Assembly: GCF_001039355.2 (NCBI RefSeq)
Contig: NW_019775214.1
Coordinates: 275,669-339,668, forward strand
Length of the DNA stretch: 64,000 nucleotides
Origin: Lingula anatina
Lineage: Eukaryota; Brachiopoda; Lingulata; Lingulida; Lingulidae
Direction of reading: 5' to 3'
Shown: positions 39,476 through 53,193 of the stretch, piece after piece
Position numbering within the stretch: the stretch's first letter is position 1
Layout: the number at the start of each line of letters is the position of its first letter
The notes under the pieces: model-generated
Database searches by the model: none
Told to the model about the DNA's origin: nothing
The model's input: the letters and a program-made list of their open reading frames with translations, nothing else
Made by a program: the position numbers and the translations under genes

Positions 39476-42400
39476 TTAAAGTAAATTAAAAATGCTGTCT
39501 TGAGAGAAAGAAGATGGCTGATCAAGCTTCAGTCTTTTTGGATTTGGCCCATTGCTTCCACCCAAACTCACTGATCTTCTCACAGGCTGGAAATAAAGTA
39601 AAAAAGGAACCATAACAACTGGAATCTACAGTAAAACAGGAGATGGGCGATGATAAAATGAAAAAACATCTTATTACAAATGGAAAAAAAATTACCTGTG
39701 GTTTTTCTTTCTCTTGTTCTGGGGAAACGGCAGCAAATACAAAATTCCGAGAATTTCTAGGCCCCTGTGGATTTGTGACTGGTTTTACTGTTTGAGCAAT
39801 CTGAGCTAACACTTCCTTGTTTCTACCCATAAAGGAGCCTCTTCTTAAGTGCTGGAATTGAAGAAAAGATCGTAATATTTTAAAGGTAATGAGAGGAAAA
39901 CTTTTTCACATTTCAAAAAGCAGTTTCTTTAATTATAAAAACTGAACAGAAATAACTTATTCATTAGTACTGCCATTTCTTCTTTGCGTAAATGTCTGAG
40001 AAGATGAGACAATGTCTGAGAACAATACTTATATTAATAAATATTCTTCAATGTTACAAAACCCTCTATTTTCAATATTTCGAGGAAAACAGAAAACCAC
40101 AAAATTCAGTATTTTTAAAAGCATTAATATAGAAAACAAATAAGTGTCATCCATTTTAACTACAGAGGGCAAATTTGCTGTAAAGTTTCAGTCTTGAATG
40201 TCCTTGACCTTACCCCAATTTTACTCAAGCTTTTGGGTGTAGTGGGATGTTTCTCACTTGATTTGCTAGATTTCACTGTCGGTGGTTTCACACTGCTTCC
40301 TGCACAAACTGAAAATCAGATGAGTGTTGATAAACCAAATCTGTTAAATGCGTTAAACTCTGCTGTTCTTCCGTAGCAATTATGAATACATTATTCACAG
40401 AGAATTGGATGAACAATTTCAGGACAAAATTTGAACTTAAATGAATCCACAAGAACATCAAATTAAAAAATCAGTAAGGAATATAAGGACACCAAATAAA
40501 TGCTAATGAAGCACAAATTCTGCACCAGGTGTTAATTACCTTTCTTAGGCCTCAGAACAGCTCGTCCAAGTTTAATTAACTGGCTACTTTCATCTTCTCG
40601 CACTCCCTCTTCTTGTAACTATAACACATGAAGATAATAGAACTGTTGTTCACCATGTCATCATTTTGATAATTTTCAAGAATCTAATGACATACCGATA
40701 AGTCAATAAATTCTTACTGATAGTGAAACAAGATAGTCTCACAATACAAGCACAGCAGGCAAATTGAATTATCAATCACCAAAGCTTTACTTTCAAAAGC
40801 CAGTGCATTAAAAAAGTCATTTAAAAAGTGAAACACTGAATTTAAGTCAAATAGATTTAAAAAAAACAAAAAAAAAAAAAACAACAGATTTTATAACCCA
40901 GAGGCCACAATGGGTTCTTATAATCATTTTTATTCACTTTTTATCTAAATTGCTGTAAAAAGATCACCTTTTGCTCCTCTATCCATTTCTCTCTTTCATA
41001 TCTTTCCATTCTCCATCTTGTCTCGTTCTCTCCTTCCTCCTCGTTTTGGTTCTCATCATCTGACTGACCGCCAAACATGTCCTGCTGGGTGTCATCTTCA
41101 TCTGAAGGAGGACAACATATAACAAAGAGTAGACCTTCCATCTTGACAAAATCGGTATTTACAAAAACACTTTTTTAGGAGACACTTTTTTTTTTTTTTG
41201 CAATGTAGCTTCATCACATTGCTTTCTTACTCTTTATAATCAGTTGTTCAAATCCCTAGCAAATCTTGGAGAATCAAAAACATCTCTTGCAGGGGTGTGC
41301 TTGGATGGACTTGTGGCAGGGAACATTCAGAACAATTTCCAGGACATTCAAGGACTTTCTGGGTTCTAGTTCAACTACATTTTAAGGACTTGAAGGCAAA
41401 TGAAGGCACTGTGCTGACATTTATAAGTGTACATACCAAAGAAAAAGATATTTTATATAAATTTTGTGTTTTAACACATTGATGAAACATAAAAAGAATT
41501 AAATTAAATGATGTCCAAAAAGTTTTTTTTTCCTTTTCTACAAAGTATTGTCCATATTCAGGTTAAAAACCAAAATATTTGAAATAATTTTTTGGAAAAT
41601 TGCTGAGTGATCCAATTCAAGGACTTTTCAAGGTTAATAGCAATTTCAAGTACTTTTCCGGCACAAACTGAATTCAAGGAGGACAAAATTCAAGCACTTT
41701 TCAAGACTGTATGAACCCTGTGTGAAACCAGTCAGCTTGTTGATTTTCCAGGTCCAGAAGTTCCAGCCGAAACAAATATCATATTTGAGAAAAAACTAAA
41801 ATATAACTAAATAACACAGACCTATATTATTCCATCGGAATTTCCGGACTCTTCCCCCTCCTTCCGAGTAGAGGTCACCATCAGGCAGGTACATCTCCTG
41901 CAGTAACCTCAGCTCCCTCTTGTCAGCATCTATTGCTTGTTTTCTAGACAAAAAAGGAAAATAAACTAGAGGATCAGAGAGGCGATACCGCCTCCTGATA
42001 TTGTACCACCAGCTGGGGTAAGCGCATTTGTATGGGAAAGAAAAAGAAAGTGGGGCACACCTGTATGGTTGTGGGTGACAAGCTGCAGGAAATGTAGTAA
42101 ACAAGGTGTTTTTTTTTTTTTNCTTGACAAAATCTGTACATATTTACAAAAACACTTTTTTAGGAGACACTTTTTTTTTTTTTTTTTTTTGCAATGTAGC
42201 TTCATCACATTGCTTTCTTACTCTTTATAATCAGTCGTTCAAATCCCTAGCAAATCTTGGAGAATCAAAAACATCTCTTGCAGGGGTGTGCTTGGATGGA
42301 CTTGTGGCAGGGAACATTCAGAACAATTTCCAGGACATTCAAGGACTTTCTGGGTTCTAGTTCAACTACATTTTAAGGACTTGAAGGCAAATGAAGGCAC

Positions 42401-45400
42401 TGTGCTGACATTTATAAGTGTACATACCAAAGAAAAAGATATTTTATATAAATTTTGTGTTTTAACACATTGATGAAACATAAAAAGAATTAAATTAAAT
42501 GATGTCCAAAATGTTTTTTTCCTTTTCTACAAAGTATTGTCCATATTCCCAAAATATTTGAAATAATTTTTTGGAAAATTGCTGAGTGATCAAATTCAAG
42601 GACTTTTCAAGGTTAATAGCAATTTCAAGTACTTTTCCGGCACAAACTGAATTCAAGGAGAAGGACAAAGTTCAAGCACTTTTCAAGACTGTATGAACCC
42701 TGTGTGAAACCAGTCAGATTGTTGATTTTCCAGGTCCAGAAGCTCCAGCCGAAACAAATATCACATTTGAGAAAAAACTTAAATATAACTAAATAACACA
42801 GACCTATATTATTCCATCGGAATTTCCGGACTCTTCCCCCTCCTTCCGAGTAGAGGTCACCATCAGGCAGGTACATCTCCTGCAGTAACCTCAGCTCCCT
42901 CTTGTCAGCATCTATTGCTTGTTTTCTAGACAAAATAGGAAAATAAATTAAATATGCAGAAAGGCAGGGGCAGATTGAGGCAGTCTTCTTTTCAAATTTA
43001 CATTGATGGGTATCTAATTTTTTCTATTGAAAGACAGTCAAAAATGGAGGATGGATCAACAAAGATAATTTGGAAGACTGTCAGAAAATATCTCTGGATC
43101 AGCCCCTGGAAAGGCATATTCTTGTTTACCCATATCCTTTCACTCTTGACACTCATTCATAAATTATTCCTCATTGCATTAAAAAAAAAATGAAATACAT
43201 AATTTACAGTCATACTGTGCAGGTATATTATCATTTTCTTTTAATTTTGCAAAAAGTTTAACATGCTAATGTGAGTTCAGTTCCCTTGTAAACTTTCAAT
43301 TACATCTAATTTTATTCAAAAATATTACACAAGTTTTTATTCCACATTAATATTCAGTTAAATGGACTTAAAAAACTATATCAAAACATATTACATATCT
43401 ATCCATGGTATTTCAGTGTTAATTGGATCTATCTGTTTTAAAAAAATCAACCCAAATTCAAGAATACTCTACACTTACAGCTGTACCCTTCCAACTTGAT
43501 TCCTGATCTCCTCATCATCTGGCAAAGCATCTTCATCTCCTGACTCGTGCTCCATTATGTCATCTTTTTCATCCAGGTCTACATTTTCATCACTGTCATA
43601 CTCACTCCCTGATTATAAAATATTTCAAAGATAAGAATAATAACTGAAGGCATCACAGTCCGTTACCCACATTCTGAAGTAACTGGCAAGTTGCTTTATA
43701 CAATTATATTTAGAATATAGTTTTTTTTTTTTTTGCTTACAAAGTGGTTCCTGACAGACGCAAGCACTTGTGAGAAATATGAGGTAAAACAGGGAGTCAA
43801 GTGCTTGCTTCAACATTCACACCAAATACTCTGTCACATTCAACCCAATAAACAGTCTATGTCATCAGCCACTTGTGTGAAGCAACTGACTACTATATAG
43901 TATCTTTGGCAGAGTGGTTAAAATATTCAATTCTAAAGAAGTTATGAGTGTGTGACTTTGTGAAAATTTGGAGATTGTATGAGACTGATATCTATTATGT
44001 AGAGATTTCATCTTCACACTAGTTAATATGGATCTGTATGTTGCTAAGAAGTTTTTCTGAGGTCTTATCTAGCCACCAGTGCACAAAATGTTCAAGATGT
44101 AGATGGAGTATGACTAAATTAACTGAATAAATTTCAAAATGTTCTTTAACCAAAGTTCAGTTTGGTTATTAGCACAAAATTCAAATGCTTATAAATTGCA
44201 GTTAAAAAAAGATACAGTACCTGAAAGTTCAGCTTCCTCATCCACAAATTCTTTTCTTATTTTCCTGAAACAAAAACAAAAACATGACTCCTTGACTTAC
44301 TAAATTAGTACTTCCAATCCCTCAATCCATTAAGCTAGTGACCAAGTTCAACTTAAATGCCTTGAAAAAAAATACTTCATGACCTCTAAGTTAACATACA
44401 TGAGAGACGTGTCACATTCGTGAGCAGTCTGTGATTTTTTGGTCAACCTTGCAGAGGACGGGTAGATGACAATAGGGACACTCTGCAGGATTCTCCCCTT
44501 TATAATATACACCCCTCACTTGTAACTAGTTTCTACACCTCTATTCCAAAAAAAAATTAAGTTCATGATAAATGTGTTCTGCCTTTTTCTATGTCTTAGC
44601 CAAGTGACTGAATGATGTCAAAAGCAATAACAGCAAACCCATACCCATGCTGATTTGAGTAGGTAAAACCAGAGAACTTGACAGGCATTTCATCATCATC
44701 TTCATCCTCGCTGTCTCTTACATGACCACCCTCTGCTTCTTCATCGCTACCAAGGTCATCCTGAGTAATAAAATTGTTCAGTAGAAGATCAATGTGTCTG
44801 AATGGCAGCCAAGCAGCTTTGAAAAATAGGATCAAAAAGAAAGAATACAGGGGCGCTCTTAATTTTCTTTTTTTACCTTCCCTTCTTTGAATTCTTATAA
44901 ACAAAGAGTCAACAACCGAAACTTGAAAGACTTATAATTTCAAAAGCTAAAAATATATCTGGCATTTAAAACATGTTCAAAAGTTACAAAAAACTACCTG
45001 TTTTTCCTTTTCCCATCCATCGTTTGAGAGGTTGGTCTCCTCGACAATCTCAAAAGGTGCCGTCCCCATATCGCCATCTTCCTCATCACTGTCCTCAATC
45101 ACGGCTTTACGCTTTTTCGCCACTCGCTGGGGCTTTTGAGGACTGTCTAGATCCTCATCCTTCTCAATTACCTTTCCCACATTCTGAGACTGACTATTGT
45201 TTTGACTTGGTTTCAATGCCGTGACTTGAGATGCTGCTTGTTGACTGAAAAACAAGGCATTCATTAGAGCATAGTTCAAAACAATTTAGTGCTTCAATAC
45301 TTGATCCTAAACGAATGAATGGGAAGGAAATATTACATAACAACCACTTATTTTGATTATTAAATCATTTGTGCAAACAATTCAAAATGTTTTCAGGTTC

Positions 45401-47185
45401 ATCTTGAGTACATTACAATAACTGTGAAACCTTTAACTGATCAAAAACAAAATGATGCGTCCAGTTACAGTTTTGACTCTTAAGGAAAGTGAACAGTAGT
45501 TCAATTAAAAGGCTTATATTCAGCTTCTAACCCCCACTACTACCATGTTCAAACTTTACAGCTAACTATCAACTGTAATATTCAGCTCCCTTCCACCTAT
45601 CAACCATGTTCAAATTGTTATTTACAGCTTACTCTTTACTGTTCAGAGACATGAGACAAATATGAATACGCAGGGCAGGTACAAGGCAGACATTTAGTTC
45701 CCCCTTCCCAACCCAAATGCCCTCCCCCCTCCATCCAATGAAGCATGAGTGTTATTAACCTGCCACTGAACTGCCCTGAACAGAGTCCTAACAACTCATC
45801 CATGTTATCCTGTGTGGGGGCCACTAATTTACTGAATATCCCCCTACTCTTTGACACCTTCTGACTGGACTGCTGGGGGCCTGGAAATGTTATTAAAGAC
45901 TATTACTAATACTAAAAATAATCACTGTCAAGCCTAATAATATTAAGAATAATTACAATATTTTGGTTTGCAATTTTTACGTGTAGACTCCCATACTGTT
46001 AGTATTATTTTATTAAATCATTTATCAAGTTTTCTAAAAAATTGACTTGCCTTCACCAAATCCACCTGAACACAGGTTAAGAAGTTCATCAAAGTTATCC
46101 TGACTCTGACTTTGTCCAAGATCCAACTGACGCTTTGATGATTTTTTCTGGGTTGGATCTAATTTCAAGAATCTGGAGTAAACAAGCAATAATAAATTGA
46201 AGAATTACACATCAGTTTTTGCAGCTGAAAATATTTTAGAGAACTAAGCAGTGACATGCTTTTATTCAGATTTAATTATTTATTTATTTATTTATTATCA
46301 CTATTTTTGCTTCAGGCCAAACAAAGGGAGAGAAAAAGTAAAGGAGAGAGAGAGGGAGAAAAAGAGACAGAGAGAGACTTGCCCTCACCCATCTGCATCA
46401 AGAATTTGAGACTGTGACTCATCATAGTCCAAAGAAAAGTGAAAATTTTGTGAATCTTGGATATTCTCCTGCTGGGTATGCATAGGTCCATACAAATCTT
46501 GAGAATCTTCCACTGGGAGTGTTAAGTCAGACAGTTTACTGCTACTCTGTAAGAGATAGAGAAATGTTATACTAATCATAATTACTTTCTAAATATTCAT
46601 TTGTGTAAGCACAAAAGTATCATCCATGTGATGACAAGGTACAAATCTAAACATAATCCACAGAAGATGATTGGCTTGTTATAACATAAAGCACATGCAT
46701 ATAATCAAAAACTATATAAATTTATTTTTAACAACCAGGTCCAAATTCATGCAGTAAGTATATAATATTACATACATTACAAAAACAGACATTTTGCTGT
46801 CATATACTGCATAGCAAAAGCAAAAGACTTACAAATAATACCAAACACAACATTTTCTTTTAAAAAACCAGTGTCGAACTCAAAATAAAGTTTCCATATT
46901 ACAAATGTAACACCAAGAAAAGAGCAAAACACTTACCCTTGATATAGCAGACGGTATTTTGCTGAGCAGTGTGGGGGTGGTTATTTGGGGTTTCACGGGG
47001 TTCCCAGTGTGTTTTAACCCTCCTCCTGGTTGGTGTGCTGGGATCATGGAGCCCATCATCTCAAAACTGGTGTCAGCGCTGCTCAGGCTGGTGTCCTTAT
47101 CTTTGAATAAACTGGGGCGGAAAGAGTCTGAAATAATAAGTTTGATGATGTCATGAATTATCACCAAATAATTTATCACATTAAA

Positions 47186-47254
<69 letters not shown>

Positions 47255-48058
47255 GAATAATATGAATATATACACTCATACACTAAGGGTACACCCCTTG
47301 CTGCTCAAGGCAGGTCATTCAGTTAATTTGATTGTGTTCAGTGGAGTTGGATCGATCTACCTAGTTCAATATGAACATTGTGAATGCACCCTAAGGCAAC
47401 ACTTGGCTCGCAATTACTATGTGAATACTGGGGAAATGTCATGTATCATTTACTTTGGATTCAGATGCTATTAAAAAGTCATTTTATCATGCATCATAGT
47501 TCTGGCAATAAAAGTTAATATTCAGCTTAAATATAAGCAAAAAAAGAACAAATAAATGAAAAAAAAAAAAAAAAAACTCTACCATATATTACCTTTATGC
47601 TGTGGGGTGACATCTTCCTCTACAGGCTGTGTACTAATCAGTTCCCCTTCCAAAGTAGGCGTGTCTCTTCCTACAATTACAGTAGAGTTATATTTTAAGG
47701 TGGAATGAAACTGGCTTGAATGTTGTAATTTATGACCACTTGCACAGTAGTAGTAGTAGTTTAAGTTTTATACCAAAATTTTCAATATAAAACCACTCAT
47801 GTACAAAAACAGCCCTAAAGCACAAAAAGCCAGAGAACAGTGTATTAGGGCCCCAGTGTTTTCAATTCCTCACCATTCTGAACACTTTCTAAGGGAGGTT
47901 GACTGTCATCGCTGTCAGCAAAGAGGTCCATAGTTTTGGATTTGTTGAGTTCAGACTTCTTTTTCTTTGGTTTTGTTTTTTGTGCATCTGAAAACGAGAG
48001 AAGGAGATCTAAACAAGGACTCAGATCATACTGCTTTAAGAATAATCAAATTTTAGCA

Positions 48059-48111
<53 letters not shown>

Positions 48112-51100
48112 CAACAGTTTATACAGAATAGTCTGTTACAGTATAAATATTTACCAGAATTTTCTTTATCATCATCTAGGTCCAAGTGCAGGTGTATATC
48201 CTCCTCCTCTACCATCATGTCATCATCATCTTCATCTTCATCCTCAGCCTCTTCATCAACAAATGGATTTCTCTGTGATAAATAAAACAAATTTATGGAG
48301 GCAGATTTAACACAAAACAATAATAGCCAGGGAGATGAATGAAGAGGTTTAACAGTCAATGCCATTTGATAAAGAAACCCATATGGTTGAGAGAAAGAAG
48401 ATAAAAGTATTCTTTTATTATTCACTTTGTAATTTTTTTGGTCTTCAGCACAATTTTAGCCACCCTAGACTTTCACAATGACTTATTTCTTACTTCTCTG
48501 TCCTTTTCATCATCATTCAGATAATCTTCATTCTCTTCCATATCTTCCTCTTCATCCTCATCCCCCTCAGCATCAGTATCTGTCTGGTCTGTCAACTCGG
48601 CCTCTAGGTCTTCCTCCTCATTTTGCTCCTCCTCGTAACCTGACCAGTGACACATAACCAATGAATGAATGAATGAATGAATGAACGAACAAATTGAGAA
48701 TTAACTTTTCTAAAAAATAATGTGGGCAGGCAAAATGTATCAAACCCTAACAAAGGTGAAGTTGGTTTTTGGGTTGAATTGTTGATTCGATAAATAAATA
48801 AATAGAAAATTACCTAGGCATATGTATCAAGGTTGCATATTTTATTTCAAAAATTAAATTATCAACAGTGAATTTTTGTAAAAAATAATTTCAAAAATGA
48901 AATTAGTTAACATGACAATGGCACCATTTTGTTACTTGATATGGTATTGAGAAAAAATCGAAAATAACTAGAAACAAAAAATGATCATCTTTTCTGAAAC
49001 ATCCTACAAACTATTCTTATAATTTACCAACTTTTGAATGCAGTGAAGTCAATGCCAAAACTGAAAACAAAAATACAGCCTTCATATTTGTAATTGAGCA
49101 GATTTACAATACCTTCCTCATTCTCCAGCTCGTATAATTCCTGACGCTGTTGTCTTGCAGCTTCCCTTTTTGCCTTAATTCCTAGTTGTAGTTTTTCCCT
49201 TAATTTGACAAGTTTAGCCCCTAATAAATAATAAACAAAACTGTTTAGGTTGCAACTTAAATTTGAATTCAAGTAAATGCAATGCCAAATACCTTATTTT
49301 TATATGCTGATAAATGTTTACATATTCAAGTATCCCTCTTAAAGTCATAAATATCATTTTATGATTTTTTTTTACATTCTAACCTGGTTTTTTCAGTTCA
49401 TCTGGTTCTTCCTCTGCCTCCAGAGTAATGGTGAATTTGTTTAGTTTTAATTCCTCTTGGTTATTGCCTGTGACTTCTTTTGTGACGGTGCTGCAATGTA
49501 TTCAAATAATAACAGTAAACTTACAACTGTGTAAACTTGATCTTAGCATCCTTTATGATAATCCACAGTTTCACATAAACCTACATCTCACATGGGGTAT
49601 GAAAACATGATTCTAAATACATTTTTATAAGTCAATAAGACAACAATTAAACCTCTAAAAGAAAAGCTGCAGTAACAACAAGATCATTTATCAAATTTTC
49701 ATTTCCACACATACCTAACTTCCATTTCTCTCTTGGGCTTAGCAGCCCTTTTTGCAGAATGTTGTATCAGCCTTTCCATCAACTTGTCTATACCTGGGCG
49801 CTTCACCTTTAAGGACACATCCTCTCCAAGGTCTATAAAGTCTGCCCCAGCACCTCCACTTAATTTAGGTGTGTTCTTTAAATCAACATGTAGTGCTGAC
49901 AATTTTGGTGTTAAGGTACTTCTTTTTTGTGTTGATTTAGGAGTCAGGCTGACGGACTTGTCCGCATTTGCAGAAGGGTTCTTGTCCAGATTTTCAACTA
50001 CTTGGGGAGTATGCGTCTGTTTAGATTGGTCTTTATTTGAGCAGTTGGAATCATCTTCAGAAGAAATAGGGGATATTTCAATTCCAGAGTCCAACTCTTT
50101 TGGTTCACTATCTGAGTTACCACTACTGATTAATGCGTCAGATGATCTGGGATTTAACAGAGGTTGATCTGGAACCACCTCACTTTTGGCCTGTTCACTC
50201 ATTAAATCATTGTCTTTCATATTAATATCACTAGATTCACATTGCCCCTGGTCTCTTTGCTCTTCACATGCTCTTCCCTCAGTTTGAACCAAATCAGGTA
50301 ATTCTTCTTCATCAACGTCATTTCTTTCTTTTTTGTCATTATTTGTGTCTGTTAATAATGTTCCTGTTATTTGTTCCTCTGTGTTTTGGTTTTCAGCTTC
50401 AGGTTTCTCCACCTTTTCCTCTTCATCATCAGGTAGGCAAGTTGTCATTGGAATCTGTGGTAATTTACTGGGAGGGAGTTTCCTAAACGGACAAGTGTAT
50501 AACTGTTTAAAACTATATCCAAGATCATAAGTACTGTTATACAACTGTCTTAAAATTTTTACCCTGAAAATGTGATAATTAAAATTTACTTCAAGTAAAA
50601 GAAAAATATAAAATTTTCATTAAGTTTTTTTTTTATTTCAAGTTGAAAAATATGTACCAAGGTATGAGTATTATTCAAAAGAATAAATTGGAAAAAGAAG
50701 CATTCATCATAATCTTTCTCACGTATGCTCATTAATAGAGGACTTTTAATGACTATTTTCTTAATATTTACTTACCACAATGGCCCTTTTACTGCTTGAA
50801 GCTGTTGCTGTTTTTGCTGGGTCTTGTTAAGCAAGGCTTGTAAAGACAGAGGTTTAGGTTTGTGATAGGGAATACGCACTGCTGATTCTGAAAAACAATT
50901 TACAGTCAAGTATTATGCTACAACAAAAATAGGTCGATAAGTGCAGGATTACTCCCATACTAAGTAACATCAGATATTCATTACAATATACCTCTATAAA
51001 GAAATGTTCATACATCATTTTGAGTCAATATGAGTAAATGGTGTATCATACAGAAAAATTGCCTTCCTTTCTCATAACATTTATTTTCAGTATTAAATCT

Positions 51101-53193
51101 CTTTCAAAACTAAATAAATTTAAAAATTATTTTAGATACCTCTTACTATTCTCTGTGTTTCACTATGAACATCAAGATTATTTTTACTCTGCTTCCTTGC
51201 CCCAGCAGATACTTTAGAAGCACCCTGAAAAAAATAGTATCAAAATTATCAAGAAATTCCATCCTAAATGAACACTACCTATCATTGGTAAGGTATTTTG
51301 TTTTCTTTATGTACAGAAACTTCCTTATGCACTCAGAACATCTAATCTGATAAATTTGTAAAACTTGGTTGCTTTTTATTATTTACTATTATTATCTTTT
51401 TTGTCTTAAGCATTTTGTAAGGTCTTACCCCCTTTAAGTTATATTTTGGATTAAGAGGTTTGTTTGGTTGGTCATCTTCCTCATCACAACTTTCACTTTG
51501 ATCGGACTCCTGAGGCTGACTTTTTGCTTCTGTAATCAAAATTTTATTTAAAAGGAGAATAAATCAAAGTTTGAACCGATCTTCTCAGTGTTATAATATA
51601 TTATATATTAATAAATAAATATAAAAATAAGCTGTTCATGAGTCAATGATATTAGAGTTAGGTTACTTTTCAAAAAAATTAATTTCCTAAAAAGCTGCTT
51701 GACTGAACAAAACAGTCTTTTGATCTTTAATAATTTATTTCCACTTTTCTAATTTAAGGAGATAAATTTCACCTATGTTTCCTTCATCCTCGCTCTCCCC
51801 TTCACTATCAATCAGGTCTGGCTGCAGAATTCTTGACAGCTGAAAAATACATCAGCCTCTTTCAAATGCTTTCATTTACTAATATTGAGACATATATGGC
51901 ACAGTGTTCCGATAAATTTCTCATTTACTAAGCAATACTTTTTTTGCAATGGCGTGTGCTTAAAAATGCCAAATATGCCCTTTAACATGCATAAACTTCA
52001 GTAGTCTTTTCCTGCTCGAAATGGCAAGTGTCAAAAAAAATTCTGTGACACTCTCCCACCAGATTTTTTTTCTAGATTTGATAATCCTGAAAGCACTACA
52101 AATGCACACCATGTGATTATTGTTTATTCTGACTGACTGTCATCAATACAGTCCCGTTTTTATTAAATGTGTCTGTGCCTTAAAAACACACCTTTGTAAC
52201 AGAACTTGCATTTTCTTTCATCTCAATATCACCATCAGTTTTATCACTCTCAGATTTATCCTCCTGATCACTCTCTGAACCTGCATCTTCCTTGGGTTCT
52301 AAAATATAAATTGAACTGAATGCTAAAGGAATAATATAAGAGAAAAACCATTCCAACAATGTCAATTCTGTATAAAACATTTTAACAGTTTATATGTAGG
52401 TAGCATATGTTGATCAATTAAAATTCTGAAAATGTAGCAAATCATAAAATGCATACCTGTCCCTTCTTCCTGGTCAGTTTTCTGGACTTGAGGGTCCAAA
52501 TTTTCTTTTAAAGAATCCGGTGGGCAACCTTCATCCTCCTCATCGCTGTCAAATATGGCTGGTTTGATGGTCTTTCTGGTTTTCTTCAAGATAATCTCAT
52601 CATCATCATCACTATCTTCAGCAGCACCAGGGAGTGGCACCTGTTTTATCATACATTAAAACCACTTACAAAAACAATCTCACCATTATATCAACTATGT
52701 TAACCTACTAACAAAACTTGGACTCAACATCCCAACAGATATACTTGAAATTTTACACAGAGGCATATTTACCAACCATAGTATCATATATTTTAATAAA
52801 TAGTTGTTCTACTAATGACAAATAACTATCCCGAGATGAAATGTGGTTGCACAAATAGAATAGCCATCTTATTCTACTTTTATTTCTATTTCAAATGATA
52901 AACATCAAATCAAATTTACTTACTGAAACATTTCAATGTTATCCAGAAGGTAAATTAAGAATTTTAATGGGTAGAATCTAATTTACAATTATGCCCCAAA
53001 ATTAGAGGTATTTGATTTTCGATGATTTTTTCAATTTTTTTCAGTTTAGTTTTGTGTTGACTGATGAAGGTCACCACACTGAGAAAACATAGAAAATTAA
53101 AGACTAATATTATAATTAATAATTTGTACGGGGCATACCAAAACACTCGGGTCTCTTTACCTCATTAACAACGTGCTCTGGAGCTCCAAGCAT
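39476..53193 (-). CDS. CLSPN: Claspin, replication-checkpoint mediator (complete, 28 coding exons)
   Basis: Nuclear fork protein that brings Chk1 to ATR. - strand exons: 53161-53193, 52457-52640, 52192-52298, 51773-51839, 51429-51529, 51140-51224, 50776-50887, 49715-50482, 49384-49490, 49113-49220, 48494-48639, 48155-48272, 47874-47987, 47593-47670, 46937-47127, 46389-46546, 46051-46172, 45760-45880, 44998-45244, 44645-44760, 44221-44264, 43479-43608, 42804-42925 (or its twin 41822-41943), 40968-41101, 40540-40618, 40214-40308, 39696-39851, 39476-39586. All phases agree and give about 1317 residues (human 1339). Claspin landmarks: [11 protein letters not shown]; very acidic stretch near 557-645; [24 protein letters not shown]; two Chk1-binding repeats ([11 protein letters not shown] and [11 protein letters not shown], near 855 and 895); [35 protein letters not shown] near the C-terminus. 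The intron after 46051 begins with GC. The start of exon 8 could instead be about 90 bases further upstream. Confidence 0.96.
41142..41964. repeat. Direct duplication around a claspin exon, copy A
   Basis: About 823 bases nearly identical to 42123-42946, offset by about 981 bases. It includes a full copy of the 122-base claspin exon (41822-41943), identical to the other copy, with both splice sites intact, plus transposon-like AAGGACTTTTCAAGG sequence. The copies differ by a few substitutions, poly-T length and a small insertion near 41560. Confidence 0.95.
41965..42040. repeat. SINE-like dispersed repeat, copy 2
   Basis: Relative of the 37960-38030 repeat (shared GATACC-CCTCC and CACCAGCTGGG blocks). 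It lies exactly between the two copies of the claspin exon duplication and is present once. Confidence 0.55.
42122..42122. other. Single ambiguous base (N) after poly-T
   Basis: One N sits at the end of a poly-T run, directly at the left edge of duplication copy B. It marks a place where the assembly was uncertain. Confidence 0.99.
42123..42946. repeat. Direct duplication around a claspin exon, copy B
   Basis: Partner of 41142-41964. Its exon copy is at 42804-42925. The exon has 122 bases (not a multiple of three) and begins and ends in different phases, so an mRNA with both copies would go out of frame. Only one can be used per transcript. Confidence 0.95.
46049..46050 (-). other. GC 5' splice site in claspin
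   Basis: The exon ends in GGTGAAG and the intron begins GCAAGT, a GC-AG intron with otherwise strong donor context. The phase (one base left over) fits only this junction with the exon at 45760-45880. The intron separates the two Chk1-binding repeats. Confidence 0.85.
46320..46378. repeat. GA-rich simple repeat
   Basis: Imperfect GAGA run (with AAAG interruptions) in a claspin intron, preceded by seven ATTT units near 46270-46297. Confidence 0.85.
47186..47253. repeat. (AAT)n microsatellite
   Basis: About 22 AAT units in a claspin intron. Confidence 0.95.
48060..48116. repeat. (AAT)n / (AAC)n microsatellite
   Basis: About 16 AAT units turning into AAC units, close to the exon that ends at 48155. 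Confidence 0.95.
48661..48690. repeat. (GAAT)n simple repeat
   Basis: Seven GAAT/GAAC units in the claspin intron next to the exon beginning at 48639. Confidence 0.9.

Noticed and set aside
42106-42360. Open frames in and near the poly-T and duplicated region (also 41297-41482 and 42288-42473)
   Set aside because: The last two are the same repeat-derived frame seen twice because of the duplication; they lie in claspin introns.
50483-50570. Longer version of claspin exon 8 starting near 50567
   Set aside because: Also in phase after an ATTTTCAG acceptor, but it would add unconserved aromatic sequence; the 50482 start gives a more claspin-like product. Needs cDNA.
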